Positions 16,802 to 26,877 are shown, counted from the stretch's first letter. The stretch: 64,000 bases of DNA from Flavonifractor hominis (GCF_040095835.1 NZ_JBBMFT010000003.1:62001-126000); one strand, 5' to 3'. Notes: a model not told the origin generated them from the sequence alone. Made by a program: numbers and translations.

Positions 16802-18307
16802 ATGAGTACTGAAGAGAGAAGCGTTAACCAGCCTGAGGAGCAGCAGACCCTGTCCGAACAGCGCCTGATCCGCCGTGCCAAGCTCAAGGAGCTTCAGGAT
16901 GCGGGCCAGGACCCCTTCCAGATCACCAAGTATGTGGTGAAGCATCACTCTACTGATATTAAGGAGAACTTTGAGGCTCTGGAGGGCACTGAGACCTCCG
17001 TTGCCGGCCGTATCATGTCCAAGCGTGGCATGGGCAAGGCCATGTTCTGTGATCTGCAGGATGGGAAGGGCCGCATCCAGCTGTATGTCCGTATTGATGA
17101 GCTGGGCGAGGAGGCTTTCGCCAAGTTCAAGAAGATCGACATCGGCGATATCGTGGGTGTGGAAGGTGAGGTCTTTAAGACCAAGCGGGGTGAGATCTCC
17201 GTCAAAGCTCACAAGGTGACGCTCCTCTCCAAGTCCCTTCAGCCTCTGCCTGAAAAGTTCCATGGCCTGACCGACAAGGAGATGCGCTATCGTCAGCGGT
17301 ATGTGGACCTCATCATGAATGAGGATGTGCGCCGTACCTTCCAGATCCGCACCGCTTTTATTAAGCATGTGCGCAAGTATCTGGACGACCGTGACTACCT
17401 GGAGGTAGAGACTCCGGTGCTCAACACCATCTCCGGCGGCGCCACTGCCCGGCCCTTTATCACCCATCACAATACCCTGGATATCGATATGTATATGCGC
17501 ATCGCCACTGAGCTGAATCTGAAGCGGCTCACCGTGGGCGGTTTTGAACGGGTATATGAGATCGGACGTATCTTCCGCAACGAGGGCATGGATCCCAAGC
17601 ACAACCCGGAGTTTACCACCATTGAGCTGTATGAGGCTTATGCTGATTTCCATGATATGATGGACATTGCCGAGGGCATCCTGTCTACTGCTGCCAAGGA
17701 TATTCTGGGCTCCTATCAGGTAAATTGGCTGGGTGTAAACATTGATTTGACCCCCGGTTGGCCCCGTTTGACCATGATTGATGCGGTCAAGCAGTATGTG
17801 GGTGTGGACTTTGACGCCATCTCCGATGATGAGGAGGCCTGCAAGGCTGTGGAGGCCAAGGGCATCGATATGGATGGTTGTGAGCGCACCTGGGGCACCG
17901 CTCTGTATGAGGCTTTTGACCAGCGGGTGGAAGAGAAGCTGGTGCAGCCTACTTTTATCACGATGTATCCGGTGGAGGTATCCCCGCTCACCAAGCGTTC
18001 CCCTGCTGATCCCCGACTCACCGAGCGGTTTGAGTTGTTCATCAATCACTGCGAGTTTGCCAATGCCTTCTCTGAGCTCAACGACCCCATCGACCAGCGC
18101 GGCCGCTTTGAGCATGAGCTGGCTCTGCGGGATATGGGCAACGATGAGGCCGGTATGATGGATGAGGACTTCATCAACGCTCTGGAGTATGGTCTGCCTC
18201 CCACGGGCGGTATGGGCATCGGTATTGACCGGGCGGTCATGCTGCTGACCGATTCCGACTCCATCCGGGACGTCATTCTCTTCCCCACCATGAAGCCGCT
18301 GGACTGA
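16802..18307 (+). CDS. lysS: Lysyl-tRNA synthetase, class II
   Basis: 501 aa, charges tRNA-Lys. An N-terminal OB-fold anticodon-binding domain (about residues 55-170, VAGRIMSKRGMGKAMFCDLQ) precedes the class II catalytic core. Motif 2 is GRIFRNEGMDPKHNPEFT and motif 3 is GMGIGIDRAVML. Length is typical. An in-frame ATG follows GTAAGGAGC. A terminator lies 70 nt downstream. Confidence 0.97.
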   Translation: MSTEERSVNQPEEQQTLSEQRLIRRAKLKELQDAGQDPFQITKYVVKHHSTDIKENFEALEGTETSVAGRIMSKRGMGKAMFCDLQDGKGRIQLYVRIDELGEEAFAKFKKIDIGDIVGVEGEVFKTKRGEISVKAHKVTLLSKSLQPLPEKFHGLTDKEMRYRQRYVDLIMNEDVRRTFQIRTAFIKHVRKYLDDRDYLEVETPVLNTISGGATARPFITHHNTLDIDMYMRIATELNLKRLTVGGFERVYEIGRIFRNEGMDPKHNPEFTTIELYEAYADFHDMMDIAEGILSTAAKDILGSYQVNWLGVNIDLTPGWPRLTMIDAVKQYVGVDFDAISDDEEACKAVEAKGIDMDGCERTWGTALYEAFDQRVEEKLVQPTFITMYPVEVSPLTKRSPADPRLTERFELFINHCEFANAFSELNDPIDQRGRFEHELALRDMGNDEAGMMDEDFINALEYGLPPTGGMGIGIDRAVMLLTDSDSIRDVILFPTMKPLD

Positions 18308-18376
18308 GCTGAGTCCGGACGGCTCGCATCAAGACCGTTTCACCTGCGTTCCCGGTTGAACGGAACGTGACGGAAG

Positions 18377-18428
18377 AAAGGGCGAGTCCGCGCAATGCAG
18401 TGACTGTAATGCGGGCTCGCCCTTTTTC
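18377..18428 (+). terminator. Terminator of greA-lysS
   Basis: A 14-bp stem (AAGGGCGAGTCCGC with its complement, one wobble), a long loop, then TTTTT. Confidence 0.85.
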
Positions 18429-18491
18429 CCCTGCAACGATGGGGAAGATGGTGGGAACGGGAGTATAAAACACCATTTTGGGGGTACGTTT

Positions 18492-19874
18492 GTGATCAGA
18501 ACGCTTGCGCGTTGGAGCAGGAATGTATTTATCCGCAACCGACACCTAAATGCGACCCGTGTGGTGGCCGGTTCATTTGCAATCATCATTCTGGTGGGAG
18601 CTCTGCTGCTGACCCTGCCTGTGGCATCACGGGATGGAGAAAGTGCCGGCTTTTTAACCGGGCTGTTTACCGCAACTTCAGCGACTTGTGTCACTGGCCT
18701 GATTCTGGTGGATACCTGGAGTCAGTGGACCCTTTTTGGACAGGCCGTCATTTTGGCCATGATTCAACTGGGTGGCCTGGGTTTTATGACGGTAATCACC
18801 GTGGTTTCCTTTGCACTGCACCGGCGGATTGGTCTGTCGGAGCGGCTTATTATGGTTTCTACCCTGAATCTCAATGACTTGGACGGTGTGGTGCGCATGG
18901 TGCGTCATGCCCTGATCGGGACCTTCTCAATAGAAGGGATCGGGGCCTTGATCCTTGCTACACGCTTTATCCCGGAGTTTGGCTGGGTGCGGGGAATCTG
19001 GTATTCCATCTTTCATTCGATCTCCGCTTTCTGCAATGCGGGATTTGATCTTTTGGGTGGACGATTTGGCCCTTTCAGCAGTGTGGCGGGTTACAGCAAT
19101 TCTCCGCTGGTGCTATGCACCCTTGCCGCGCTTATCGGCATTGGCGGACTGGGCTTTTTTGTGTGGGAAGATATCATCACCAAGCGCAGCTGGCGCCGGC
19201 TTTCGGCGTACAGTAAAATGGTATTACTCATTACGGCAGGACTTATCCTGTTGGGCACCCTGTTTTTCTTTGTAGAGGAATTTTCCAATCCTGCCACCAT
19301 GGGGGATATGCCCGTATGGCAGAAAGCGTTGAATGCTCTGTTTCAGTCCGTGACGCTGCGTACCGCCGGCTTTGACGCGCTGGGCCAGGGTGGACTGAGC
19401 GAGAGCAGCAAGGCTATGTCTGTGCTGCTGATGCTCATCGGCGGCTCTTCCGGTTCTACCGCTGGCGGCCTCAAGACCGCTACGGTAGGGGTGTTGTTGC
19501 TGGCCCTGCGCTCAGGACTTGCCGGACGGGAGCAGGTGACCTTCCGGGGGCGGGCCATCCCGTTTACCCGGGTGCTCAACGCAATGACGCTGGCGTTGGT
19601 GGTAATCTTCGTTTTCCTCACAAGTGCCATGGTGCTCTCCACCGTGGAGGGACTGCCCTATCTGAACTGTGCCTTTGAGATCGCTTCGGCCATGGCTACG
19701 GTGGGACTTACCACTGGTATCACACCGGACCTGAGTCCATTTTCCCAGGGATTTTTGATTCTGTTGATGTATTTGGGACGCGTGGGGATTTTGTCTTTCT
19801 CCATCGCATTTCTCACACGAGGCCGTAGTCCGGCCAAGATTCGTTATCCAGAAATGAACGTTATGATCGGCTGA
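18492..19874 (+). CDS. TrkH/KtrB-type potassium uptake membrane subunit
   Basis: 460 aa. It forms the potassium pore of a Ktr/Trk transporter. Four helix-pore-helix repeats are visible: TATSATCVTGL, then SISAFCNAGF, then LRTAGFD, then SAMATVGLTTG. Their glycines line the filter. The Ktr-type IGGSSGSTAGGLKT follows the third repeat. The start is GTG 18492 after a GGGGG site. The cytosolic gating partner is the next gene. Confidence 0.93.
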   Translation: MIRTLARWSRNVFIRNRHLNATRVVAGSFAIIILVGALLLTLPVASRDGESAGFLTGLFTATSATCVTGLILVDTWSQWTLFGQAVILAMIQLGGLGFMTVITVVSFALHRRIGLSERLIMVSTLNLNDLDGVVRMVRHALIGTFSIEGIGALILATRFIPEFGWVRGIWYSIFHSISAFCNAGFDLLGGRFGPFSSVAGYSNSPLVLCTLAALIGIGGLGFFVWEDIITKRSWRRLSAYSKMVLLITAGLILLGTLFFFVEEFSNPATMGDMPVWQKALNALFQSVTLRTAGFDALGQGGLSESSKAMSVLLMLIGGSSGSTAGGLKTATVGVLLLALRSGLAGREQVTFRGRAIPFTRVLNAMTLALVVIFVFLTSAMVLSTVEGLPYLNCAFEIASAMATVGLTTGITPDLSPFSQGFLILLMYLGRVGILSFSIAFLTRGRSPAKIRYPEMNVMIG

Positions 19875-19916
19875 TGCCCGAACTGTGGCGCGCCGCAAAA
19901 AGGGAGTGCTTTGCAC

Positions 19917-20570
19917 ATGAAAACATTTGTCGTCATCGGTCTTGGGCGGTTTGGGAGCGCCGTGGCCACAGAGCTGAGTTCTCTGGGTCATGAGGTGTTG
20001 GCCGTGGATGAGAGGGAGGACAATGTGCAGAAGGTGGCCGATAAGGTCACCCACGCGGTAGCGGGGGACGCCAGGGACCCCGCTGTCCTGCGGGCGCTGG
20101 GAGTGCGCAATTACGACTGTGCCGTAGTGGCCGTGGGGGATGATGTGGGCAACTCCACGCTCATCACCCTGAATCTGAAGGAACTTGGGATGAAGCGAGT
20201 CATCTGCAAGGCGCAGAGCCATGTTCACCGCAAGGTACTGGAAAAAATTGGGGCTGACCGGGTGGTATTCCCGGAGCATGAGATGGGTGTCAAGCTGGCC
20301 CAGGGTTTGTCCAGCTCCAATGTACTCAACTTTATCGAACTGAGCGATGACTTTGGCATTGTGGAGACACAGATCCCCAAAGAGTGGCGGCACCGCACCA
20401 TTCAGGAACTGAACGTGCGGGCCAACTACAAGGTGACCATCATTGCTGTGCGCCGGGGAGAGGAAGAACAGCTCAACATCTCCCCCGGAGGAGACTTCCT
20501 GCTGGAGCCGGGGGACAGCATCGTTGCCTTAGGGCGGACGGAGGATGTGAATCGCCTGCAGGATCTGTAA
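19917..20570 (+). CDS. TrkA/KtrA-type potassium uptake regulatory subunit
   Basis: 217 aa. An RCK_N Rossmann domain binds nucleotide (GLGRFGSAVATELSSLGHEV near residue 10, acidic VDERE at strand 2). An RCK_C domain covers about 135-217. It should form the ring that gates the TrkH/KtrB channel encoded just upstream. ATG 19917 is chosen over TTG 19911 because it follows GGGAG by about 10 nt and gives the usual MKTFVVIGLG. Confidence 0.95.
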   Translation: MKTFVVIGLGRFGSAVATELSSLGHEVLAVDEREDNVQKVADKVTHAVAGDARDPAVLRALGVRNYDCAVVAVGDDVGNSTLITLNLKELGMKRVICKAQSHVHRKVLEKIGADRVVFPEHEMGVKLAQGLSSSNVLNFIELSDDFGIVETQIPKEWRHRTIQELNVRANYKVTIIAVRRGEEEQLNISPGGDFLLEPGDSIVALGRTEDVNRLQDL

Positions 20571-20581
20571 GGGAGGACGAT

Positions 20582-21346
20582 ATGGAACACATTACCAGCC
20601 GGAGTAATCCGCTGATGACCCATATCCGAAAGCTGGCCGCATCCCGTGCTTACCGGGTCAAGACAGGGGAGTATATTGGCGACGGCATCAAGCTGCTGGG
20701 GGAGGCCCTGCAGTGGCAGGCGGAGCTGAAGACTGTGGTACACACCCCCGATGTTCCACTTCCGCCCCTGCCTGATGGAGTGCGCGTGGTGGAGGTGCCC
20801 GAGGGACTGATGGCTTATATCAGTCCCATGGAGACGCCACAGGGCGTGCTCTTTCTCGGCAGACGGCCCGACTGCAGTTTACCCGAGACACTGGAGGGCA
20901 GGCGCTATCTGGCCCTGGAGGGAGTCCAGGACCCAGGCAATGTGGGGACCATCCTGCGCACCGCAGACGCCTTTGAGGCTGATGGACTCTTTCTACTGGA
21001 GGGGTGTGCCGACCTGTTCGGACCCAAGACCATCCGGGCCTCCATGGGAGCCGTGTTCCGCCGCCCGGTGTGGAGCTGTACCCTGGAGCAGATGCTCCCC
21101 CTGTTGCAGCAGGCGGGACTGCCTTTGCTGGGCACGGCCTTGCGGGAGGACACGGTGGATGTACGTCAGGCTGCGCTGGAGCGGGCCGTAGTGCTCATTG
21201 GCAGCGAAGGACGAGGCCTAAGTCAGGCGGCATTGGACGCCTGTGATCAGACGGTGCGCATTCCTATGAGCAGTCGGTGCGAATCGCTCAACGCCGCAGT
21301 GGCGGCGGCAGTGGTGCTGTGGGAGGGCGCGCGGTGTCTGGACTGA
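20582..21346 (+). CDS. SpoU/TrmH-family RNA 2'-O-methyltransferase
   Basis: 254 aa. It is expected to methylate ribose in rRNA or tRNA using SAM. The N-terminal substrate-binding part begins ITSRSNPLMTHIRKL, common in RlmB/TsnR-like members. The SPOUT knot motifs are LEGVQDPGNVGTILRTADAF and IPMSSRCESLNAAVAAAV. ATG 20582 follows GGGAGGACG; it is 11 nt past trkA and overlaps dprA by 13 nt. The exact target nucleotide cannot be told. Confidence 0.92.
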   Translation: MEHITSRSNPLMTHIRKLAASRAYRVKTGEYIGDGIKLLGEALQWQAELKTVVHTPDVPLPPLPDGVRVVEVPEGLMAYISPMETPQGVLFLGRRPDCSLPETLEGRRYLALEGVQDPGNVGTILRTADAFEADGLFLLEGCADLFGPKTIRASMGAVFRRPVWSCTLEQMLPLLQQAGLPLLGTALREDTVDVRQAALERAVVLIGSEGRGLSQAALDACDQTVRIPMSSRCESLNAAVAAAVVLWEGARCLD

Positions 21347-22557
21347 ATGAACTTCTGTGGCTGACCACCCGGGAGGGAATGCGGCCGGAGACGGCGACGG
21401 CCCTGTTGAACGCTTTCGGAACGGCTGAAGCAGTCTATTTTGCCGATCCTGCGGAGTATGACAGTCTTCCGCTGTCCCAGACCTTGAAACGGTCGCTGCA
21501 GGACAAGTCGCTGGAGGGCGTACGCCGGATTTTGGAGTGCTGTGACCGAAAGGGTATCTGGATCATGACCTATCGGGATGGGGCCTATCCCGAACGGCTG
21601 CAGCAGTTGAAGGACTATCCTCTGGTGCTCTACGGACTTGGCCGGCGGCTGCGGTTTGACGAGGAACTGGCCATCGGTATGGTAGGAGCCAGAAAATGTA
21701 CCCCTTATGGTTTGTCTATGGCGGGGCGCCTGGGATTGGAGTTGGCACGCTCCGGGGCCGTGGTGATCTCCGGACTGGCTCAGGGAATCGACGGCGCCTC
21801 CCTGCGGGCCGCTCTGAAGGGCGGCGGGACGGTAGCATCGGTGCTGGCCTGCGGGGTGGATGTGGTCTACCCCAGGTGCAACCGGGACCTCTATGAGGAC
21901 GTGGCCGCCTCTGGTGTGCTGCTGTCTGAGTCGCCGCCCGGCACTCCGCCGGACGGGTGGCGTTTTCCCATCCGCAACCGCATCATCAGCGGGTTGTCGG
22001 TGGGTGTGGTAGCGGTAGAGGGGGAGGAGCACAGCGGCACCCTCACCACCGCCCGTCGGGCTTTGGACCAGGACCGGGAGGTCTTTGCCGTGCCTGGTCC
22101 GGCGGATGCGCCCATGAGCGCGGGCACCAATGCCCTCATTGCCCGGGGCGAGGCCAAGCTGGTGCGCTGCGCAGGGGATATCCTGGTGGAATATATGAGC
22201 CGCTTTCCCCACAAGTTCCGGCCCGTGCAGCCTCTGAGTGAAGCGGCGGTCAACCAGAGGCTGGAGAAGGGGCAGCCGCCTGCAGCGCCGGAGAACCCCG
22301 TCGCTGCATCGGAAGAGCCTGAACCTGTGCTGCCTGTACGCCCTGTCGGCGAGTGGGAGGGGTTGGGAGACGAGCAACGTGAGATCTTCCGCCTGACCCA
22401 AGTGCAGCCCATGACCGCCGATGAACTGGTGGGCGAGACCGAGATACCTGCTCGGCGGGTCAATACCGCCCTGACCCTGTTGCAGGCCCAGGGCTATCTG
22501 AATGAGCTTCCCGGCCGGCGCTTTACCGCCGCCGTCCGTTTTGAGCAACGAGAATAA
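21334..22557 (+). CDS. dprA: DNA processing protein DprA
   Basis: 407 aa. It loads RecA onto incoming single-stranded DNA during transformation. A SAM-like N-terminus precedes the Rossmann core (GMVGARKCTPYG, ISGLAQGIDGASLRAAL, FPIRNRIISGLS, SGTLTTARRALDQDREVFAVPG). A C-terminal winged helix follows an acidic-proline linker. GTG 21334 follows GGGAGG by 7 nt and overlaps the methyltransferase stop. topA follows 14 nt later, the common dprA-topA-trmFO order of Firmicutes. Confidence 0.95.
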   Translation: MSGLNELLWLTTREGMRPETATALLNAFGTAEAVYFADPAEYDSLPLSQTLKRSLQDKSLEGVRRILECCDRKGIWIMTYRDGAYPERLQQLKDYPLVLYGLGRRLRFDEELAIGMVGARKCTPYGLSMAGRLGLELARSGAVVISGLAQGIDGASLRAALKGGGTVASVLACGVDVVYPRCNRDLYEDVAASGVLLSESPPGTPPDGWRFPIRNRIISGLSVGVVAVEGEEHSGTLTTARRALDQDREVFAVPGPADAPMSAGTNALIARGEAKLVRCAGDILVEYMSRFPHKFRPVQPLSEAAVNQRLEKGQPPAAPENPVAASEEPEPVLPVRPVGEWEGLGDEQREIFRLTQVQPMTADELVGETEIPARRVNTALTLLQAQGYLNELPGRRFTAAVRFEQRE

Positions 22558-22571
22558 AGGAGTATCGTGCT

Positions 22572-24902
22572 GTGGCAAAATCAAATCTGGTGATCGTCGA
22601 GTCTCCGGCGAAGGCCAAGACCATAGGAAAATATCTGGGCCCCGGCTATGAGGTAAAGGCATCCATGGGCCATGTGCGGGATCTGCCCAAGAGCAAGATC
22701 GGCGTGGATGTGGAGCACGGCTTTGCTCTGGACTACCAGCCCATCAAGGGCAAGGAAGAGGTCATCGATGAGCTGACCAAATCCGCCCAGAAGAGTGACA
22801 AAGTATTCCTGGCCACCGACCCCGACCGGGAGGGGGAGGCCATCTCCTGGCACCTGAAGGAGATGCTGGGTATCCCGGACGATAAGACCTACCGGGTGAC
22901 CTTCAACGAGATCACCAAGAAGGTGGTCAACGACTCCATCGCCCACCCCCGGGCCATTGATATGGATCTGGTGAATGCCCAGCAGGCCCGCCGGGTGCTG
23001 GACCGCATCGTGGGCTATCAGATCTCGCCCCTGCTGTGGAAGAAAATCCGCCGGGGCCTGTCCGCCGGACGTGTGCAGTCGGTGGCTACCCGTCTGGTGT
23101 GTGAGAGGGAGGCCGATATCAAGGCCTTTGTGCCCCAGGAGTACTGGTCCCTGGACGCAGACCTGGCCCGTATTCTGCCCAATCAGGGACAGTTCAAGGC
23201 CAGCTTCTACGGCCGGGAAAAGAAGGTGGAGCTGAACAGCGAGGCAGAGGTCAATGCTGTTATGCAGGCGGTGCAGAATGCGCCCTTCACCGTCACCGGG
23301 GTGAAACGCCAGGATAAGAGCCGCAATCCTGCGCCCCCCTTTATCACCTCCACCCTCCAGCAGGAGGCCAGCCGTAAGCTGAACATGACGCCCCGGCGTA
23401 CCATGTCCATCGCCCAGCAGCTCTATGAGGGCGTGGACATCGAGGGTGAGGGCACTGTGGGCCTTATCACCTATATGCGTACCGACTCACTGCGCCTGTC
23501 CGATGAGGCCACCGCCGCCGCCCGGGAGTTCATTCTCTCCCGTTACGGCGCGGATTACTACCCCGGTAAGCCCCGGGTGTACAAGACCAAGTCCGGCGCC
23601 CAGGATGCCCACGAGGCCATCCGGCCCTCCAATGTGGCCCTCACTCCGGAGGATGTGAAAAAGTCTCTTACCGCCGAGCAGTACAAGCTCTATAAGTTGA
23701 TCTGGAGCCGTTTTCTGGCTTGCCAGATGGCCTCGGCGGTGTATGACAGCGTGTCTATCGAGGTGGCGTCGGCCGGCTACACCTTCCGGGCCACCCACTC
23801 CTCTCTGAAGTTCTCCGGTTATACCGCCGTATATGTAGAGGGAAAAGACGAGGAGGAGGAGACCTTCCAGTCGCCGCTGCCCGACCTGAAGGAGGGGGAG
23901 CAGGTGGAGCTGAAAGGCCTCAAGCCAGACCAGCACTTTACTCAGCCGCCGAGCCGGTATACCGAAGCCACCCTCATCAAGGCTCTGGAGGAGAAGGGAA
24001 TTGGCCGACCCTCCACCTATGCCCCCACCATTTCCACCATTCTGGATCGGGAGTATGTGGTGAAGGAGGGCAAGAACCTGCGTCCCACGCCTCTGGGCGA
24101 GGTGGTCACGGGCCTGATGAAGGACAAGTTCAGCGACATTGTGGATACCGCCTTTACCGCCAACATGGAGGAGCAGCTGGACGAAGTAGAGACTGGTAAA
24201 GTAGACTGGAAGAGCCTGCTCGGCCAGTTCTACGGCGGTTTTGAAAAGGAACTGCAGCAGGCCGAACAGGACCTGGACGGAGAGCGCATCAAGGTGCCCG
24301 ACGAGGTGTCGGACGTGATCTGCCCCAAGTGCGGGCGAAACCTGGTGTATAAATCCGGGCGGTTCGGACGATTCCTGGCCTGCCCCGGCTGGCCGGAGTG
24401 CGACCATACCCAGCCTATCGTCATCGAGATGCCGGGCCGGTGTCCCAAGTGCGGAGGCAAGATCCTGAAGAAGACCTCCAAGCGTGGCTACGCTTACTAC
24501 GGCTGTGAAAACAACACCAATAAGGATGAAACGCGCCGCTGCGACTTTATGACCTGGGACGTGCCGGTGAAGGAGAATTGCCCTTCTTGTGGCCATACCC
24601 TATTCAAAAAGTCGGGCAGGGGCTTTAAGAAGCCCTTCTGCATCAACCCGGAGTGCCCCAACTTCCTGCCGGAGGACCAGCGGGGGTATAAGAAAAAGAC
24701 CACCGCTGCGGCGGAGACTCCGGCGGAGGGAACGCCCCCGGAGGAGGAGAAGAAGCCGGCCAAGAAGGGGGCCGCCAAGAAGACAACGGCCAAGAAGACC
24801 ACCGCCAAAAAGACCGCGGCCAAGAAGCCTGCGGCGAAAAAAGCGGCAGCCAAGAAACCTGCTGCTAAGAAGTCGGCCAAAGTGAACACGGACGAGACCT
24901 GA
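22572..24902 (+). CDS. topA: DNA topoisomerase I with lysine-alanine tail
   Basis: 776 aa, relaxes negative supercoils. The Toprim domain is at residues 3-115 (ESPAKAKTIGKYLG; DPDREGEAISWHL). The active-site Tyr is in TYMRTDSLRLS near residue 303. Three C-terminal zinc ribbons (CPKCG, CPKCG, CPSCG) are at about 580-705. The last 50 residues are AAKKTTAKKPA-type repeats resembling eukaryotic histone H1 tails, found in some high-GC bacteria as a DNA-binding extension. The GTG start at 22572 follows AAAGGAG. Confidence 0.97.
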   Translation: MAKSNLVIVESPAKAKTIGKYLGPGYEVKASMGHVRDLPKSKIGVDVEHGFALDYQPIKGKEEVIDELTKSAQKSDKVFLATDPDREGEAISWHLKEMLGIPDDKTYRVTFNEITKKVVNDSIAHPRAIDMDLVNAQQARRVLDRIVGYQISPLLWKKIRRGLSAGRVQSVATRLVCEREADIKAFVPQEYWSLDADLARILPNQGQFKASFYGREKKVELNSEAEVNAVMQAVQNAPFTVTGVKRQDKSRNPAPPFITSTLQQEASRKLNMTPRRTMSIAQQLYEGVDIEGEGTVGLITYMRTDSLRLSDEATAAAREFILSRYGADYYPGKPRVYKTKSGAQDAHEAIRPSNVALTPEDVKKSLTAEQYKLYKLIWSRFLACQMASAVYDSVSIEVASAGYTFRATHSSLKFSGYTAVYVEGKDEEEETFQSPLPDLKEGEQVELKGLKPDQHFTQPPSRYTEATLIKALEEKGIGRPSTYAPTISTILDREYVVKEGKNLRPTPLGEVVTGLMKDKFSDIVDTAFTANMEEQLDEVETGKVDWKSLLGQFYGGFEKELQQAEQDLDGERIKVPDEVSDVICPKCGRNLVYKSGRFGRFLACPGWPECDHTQPIVIEMPGRCPKCGGKILKKTSKRGYAYYGCENNTNKDETRRCDFMTWDVPVKENCPSCGHTLFKKSGRGFKKPFCINPECPNFLPEDQRGYKKKTTAAAETPAEGTPPEEEKKPAKKGAAKKTTAKKTTAKKTAAKKPAAKKAAAKKPAAKKSAKVNTDET

Positions 24903-24933
24903 CGCTCCATGCGCCGGGAGAAAGGAGAACACC

Positions 24934-25551
24934 ATGAAGATCCTGCTGCTCAATGGAAGTCCCCGCTCTAACGGCAATACCGCCGCAGCGCTGGGGGAAA
25001 TGGAGAAGATCTTTGCCGCCGAAGGCATGGATACCGAGTGCATCCAGGTGGGCAACCAGGCCATCCGGGGGTGTATCGCCTGCGGAAAATGTGCTGGGAC
25101 GGGGCGGTGTGTGTTTGATGACCTGGTGAATGAGACGGCACCCAAGTTTGAGGCATGCGACGGCCTGGTGGTGGGCAGTCCTGTCTACTACGCTTCGGCC
25201 AACGCCACACTGGTGGCCTTTCTGACCCGGCTGTTTTACAGCACCCAGTTTGACAAGCGCATGAAGGTGGGGGCCTGTGTGACAGCGGCCCGCCGGGGCG
25301 GTCTGTCCTCCACCTTTGACGAGCTGAACAAATTTTTTACCATCAGCGGTATGCCGGTGGCCTCCAGCCAGTACTGGAACAGCGTCCACGGCCGGGCGGC
25401 CGGTGAGGCCCTCCAGGACGCGGAGGGGATGCAGACCATGCGCACCCTGGCCAGGAACATGGCGTTTTTGGTGAAGAGCATTGCCCTGGGACGGCAGCAG
25501 TACGGTCTGCCCGAACAGGAAGCGCCCCAGCGGACCAACTTTATCCGCTGA
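24934..25551 (+). CDS. NADPH-dependent FMN reductase-like flavoprotein
   Basis: 205 aa. The flavodoxin-like fold has the FMN phosphate loop NGSPRSNGNT at residues 7-16 and GSPVYYASA at about 85. A Cys-rich segment (CIACGKCAGTGRC, about 48-60) resembles that of iron-sulfur flavoproteins. It probably moves electrons between NAD(P)H and an unknown acceptor. It sits between topA and trmFO with short gaps, so is probably co-transcribed; no functional link is evident. Confidence 0.85.
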   Translation: MKILLLNGSPRSNGNTAAALGEMEKIFAAEGMDTECIQVGNQAIRGCIACGKCAGTGRCVFDDLVNETAPKFEACDGLVVGSPVYYASANATLVAFLTRLFYSTQFDKRMKVGACVTAARRGGLSSTFDELNKFFTISGMPVASSQYWNSVHGRAAGEALQDAEGMQTMRTLARNMAFLVKSIALGRQQYGLPEQEAPQRTNFIR

Positions 25552-25572
25552 TACCCTGACAAGGAGGAACCC

Positions 25573-26877
25573 ATGGAACCTGTGATTGTGATCGGCGCGG
25601 GCCTGGCCGGGTCGGAGGCTGCCTGGCAGCTGGCCCGGCGGGGAATCCCCGTGACCCTGCACGAGATGAAGCCGCAGAAGATGACCCCCGCCCACCACTC
25701 GGAGTGGTTTGCCGAACTGGTGTGCTCCAACTCCCTGCGCTCCAACCAACTGGAAAACGCGGTGGGTCTGCTCAAGGAAGAACTGCGGCGGATGGACTCG
25801 CTCATTCTTGCCTGCGCCGATGAGCACCGGGTGGAGGCCGGGGGCGCGCTGGCGGTGGACCGCCACAGCTTTGCCCGGGCGGTGACCGAGCGTATCCGCA
25901 GCCACCCTCTGATTACCGTGGTGGAGGGGGAGGTCACCGCCATCCCGCCGGAGGGGAACGTGATCGTGGCTTCCGGCCCGCTGACCTCCGACGCGCTGGC
26001 CGGAGCCATCGGGGAGCTGTTCCCTGAGAGCCACTATCTCAACTTTTTCGATGCGGCGGCTCCGCTGGTGACCTTTGAGAGTGTGGATATGGACAGCGCC
26101 TTTTTTGCCTCACGCTACGACAAGGGCACTCCGGACTACATCAACTGTCCTCTGAGCGAAGAGGAATACGATGCCTTCTGGAGCGAGTTGTGCACGGCAC
26201 AGGAGGCGGAGGTCCACGGCTTTGAGGACAAGCAGGTCTTTGAGGGCTGTATGCCGGTGGAGGTCATGGCACGCCGGGGCAAGCAGACCCTGTGCTATGG
26301 CCCGCTGAAGCCCCGCGGGCTCACCGACCCCAAAACAGGGAAAGAACCTTTTGCGGTGGTGCAGCTGCGCCGGGACAACGCTGAGGGCAGCATCTACAAT
26401 CTGGTGGGCTTTCAGACTCACCTGAAGTGGCCGGAGCAGAAGCGGGTGTTCTCCATGATCCCCGCTCTGCGTCAGGCGGAGTTCGTCCGCTATGGGGTCA
26501 TGCACCGCAATACCTATCTGGACTCCCCACGTCTGCTGGACCGCTACTACCGGGTCAAGGGACAGGAGCGCATCTGTTTTGCCGGACAGATCACCGGTGT
26601 GGAGGGCTATGTGGAATCCACCGCTTCGGGCTTTTTAGCGGCGGTGGAGCTGGCCCGCCGTCTGGAGGGAAAACCGGCCGTGGATTTCCCGCGGGAGACC
26701 GCCGTGGGGGCGCTGGCCCTCTATATCAGCGATGAGAGCGTTACCGACTTCCAGCCCATGAACGTGAACTTCGGCATTATCCCGCCCCTGGGCTACCGGG
26801 TCAAGGGCAAGCGGAACAAAAATGCAGAGCTGTCCAAACGGGCGCTGGAATATCTGGAGCATCTGGACCTGTCATAA
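25573..26877 (+). CDS. trmFO: Folate-dependent tRNA m5U54 methyltransferase TrmFO
   Basis: 434 aa. It makes ribothymidine at tRNA position 54 using methylene-tetrahydrofolate and FADH2. It begins with the FAD-binding GAGLAGSEAAWQLARRG. Conserved blocks include HHSEWFAELVCSNSLRSN, carrying a family cysteine, then GCMPVEVMARRGKQTL and GQITGVEGYVESTASG. Length is typical. ATG 25573 follows AAGGAGG. Confidence 0.97.
   Translation: MEPVIVIGAGLAGSEAAWQLARRGIPVTLHEMKPQKMTPAHHSEWFAELVCSNSLRSNQLENAVGLLKEELRRMDSLILACADEHRVEAGGALAVDRHSFARAVTERIRSHPLITVVEGEVTAIPPEGNVIVASGPLTSDALAGAIGELFPESHYLNFFDAAAPLVTFESVDMDSAFFASRYDKGTPDYINCPLSEEEYDAFWSELCTAQEAEVHGFEDKQVFEGCMPVEVMARRGKQTLCYGPLKPRGLTDPKTGKEPFAVVQLRRDNAEGSIYNLVGFQTHLKWPEQKRVFSMIPALRQAEFVRYGVMHRNTYLDSPRLLDRYYRVKGQERICFAGQITGVEGYVESTASGFLAAVELARRLEGKPAVDFPRETAVGALALYISDESVTDFQPMNVNFGIIPPLGYRVKGKRNKNAELSKRALEYLEHLDLS

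Noticed and set aside
20384..20581. N-terminal extension of the SpoU methyltransferase
   Set aside because: It overlaps the end of trkA in another frame. ATG 20582 has GGGAGG upstream and gives a normal family N-terminus.
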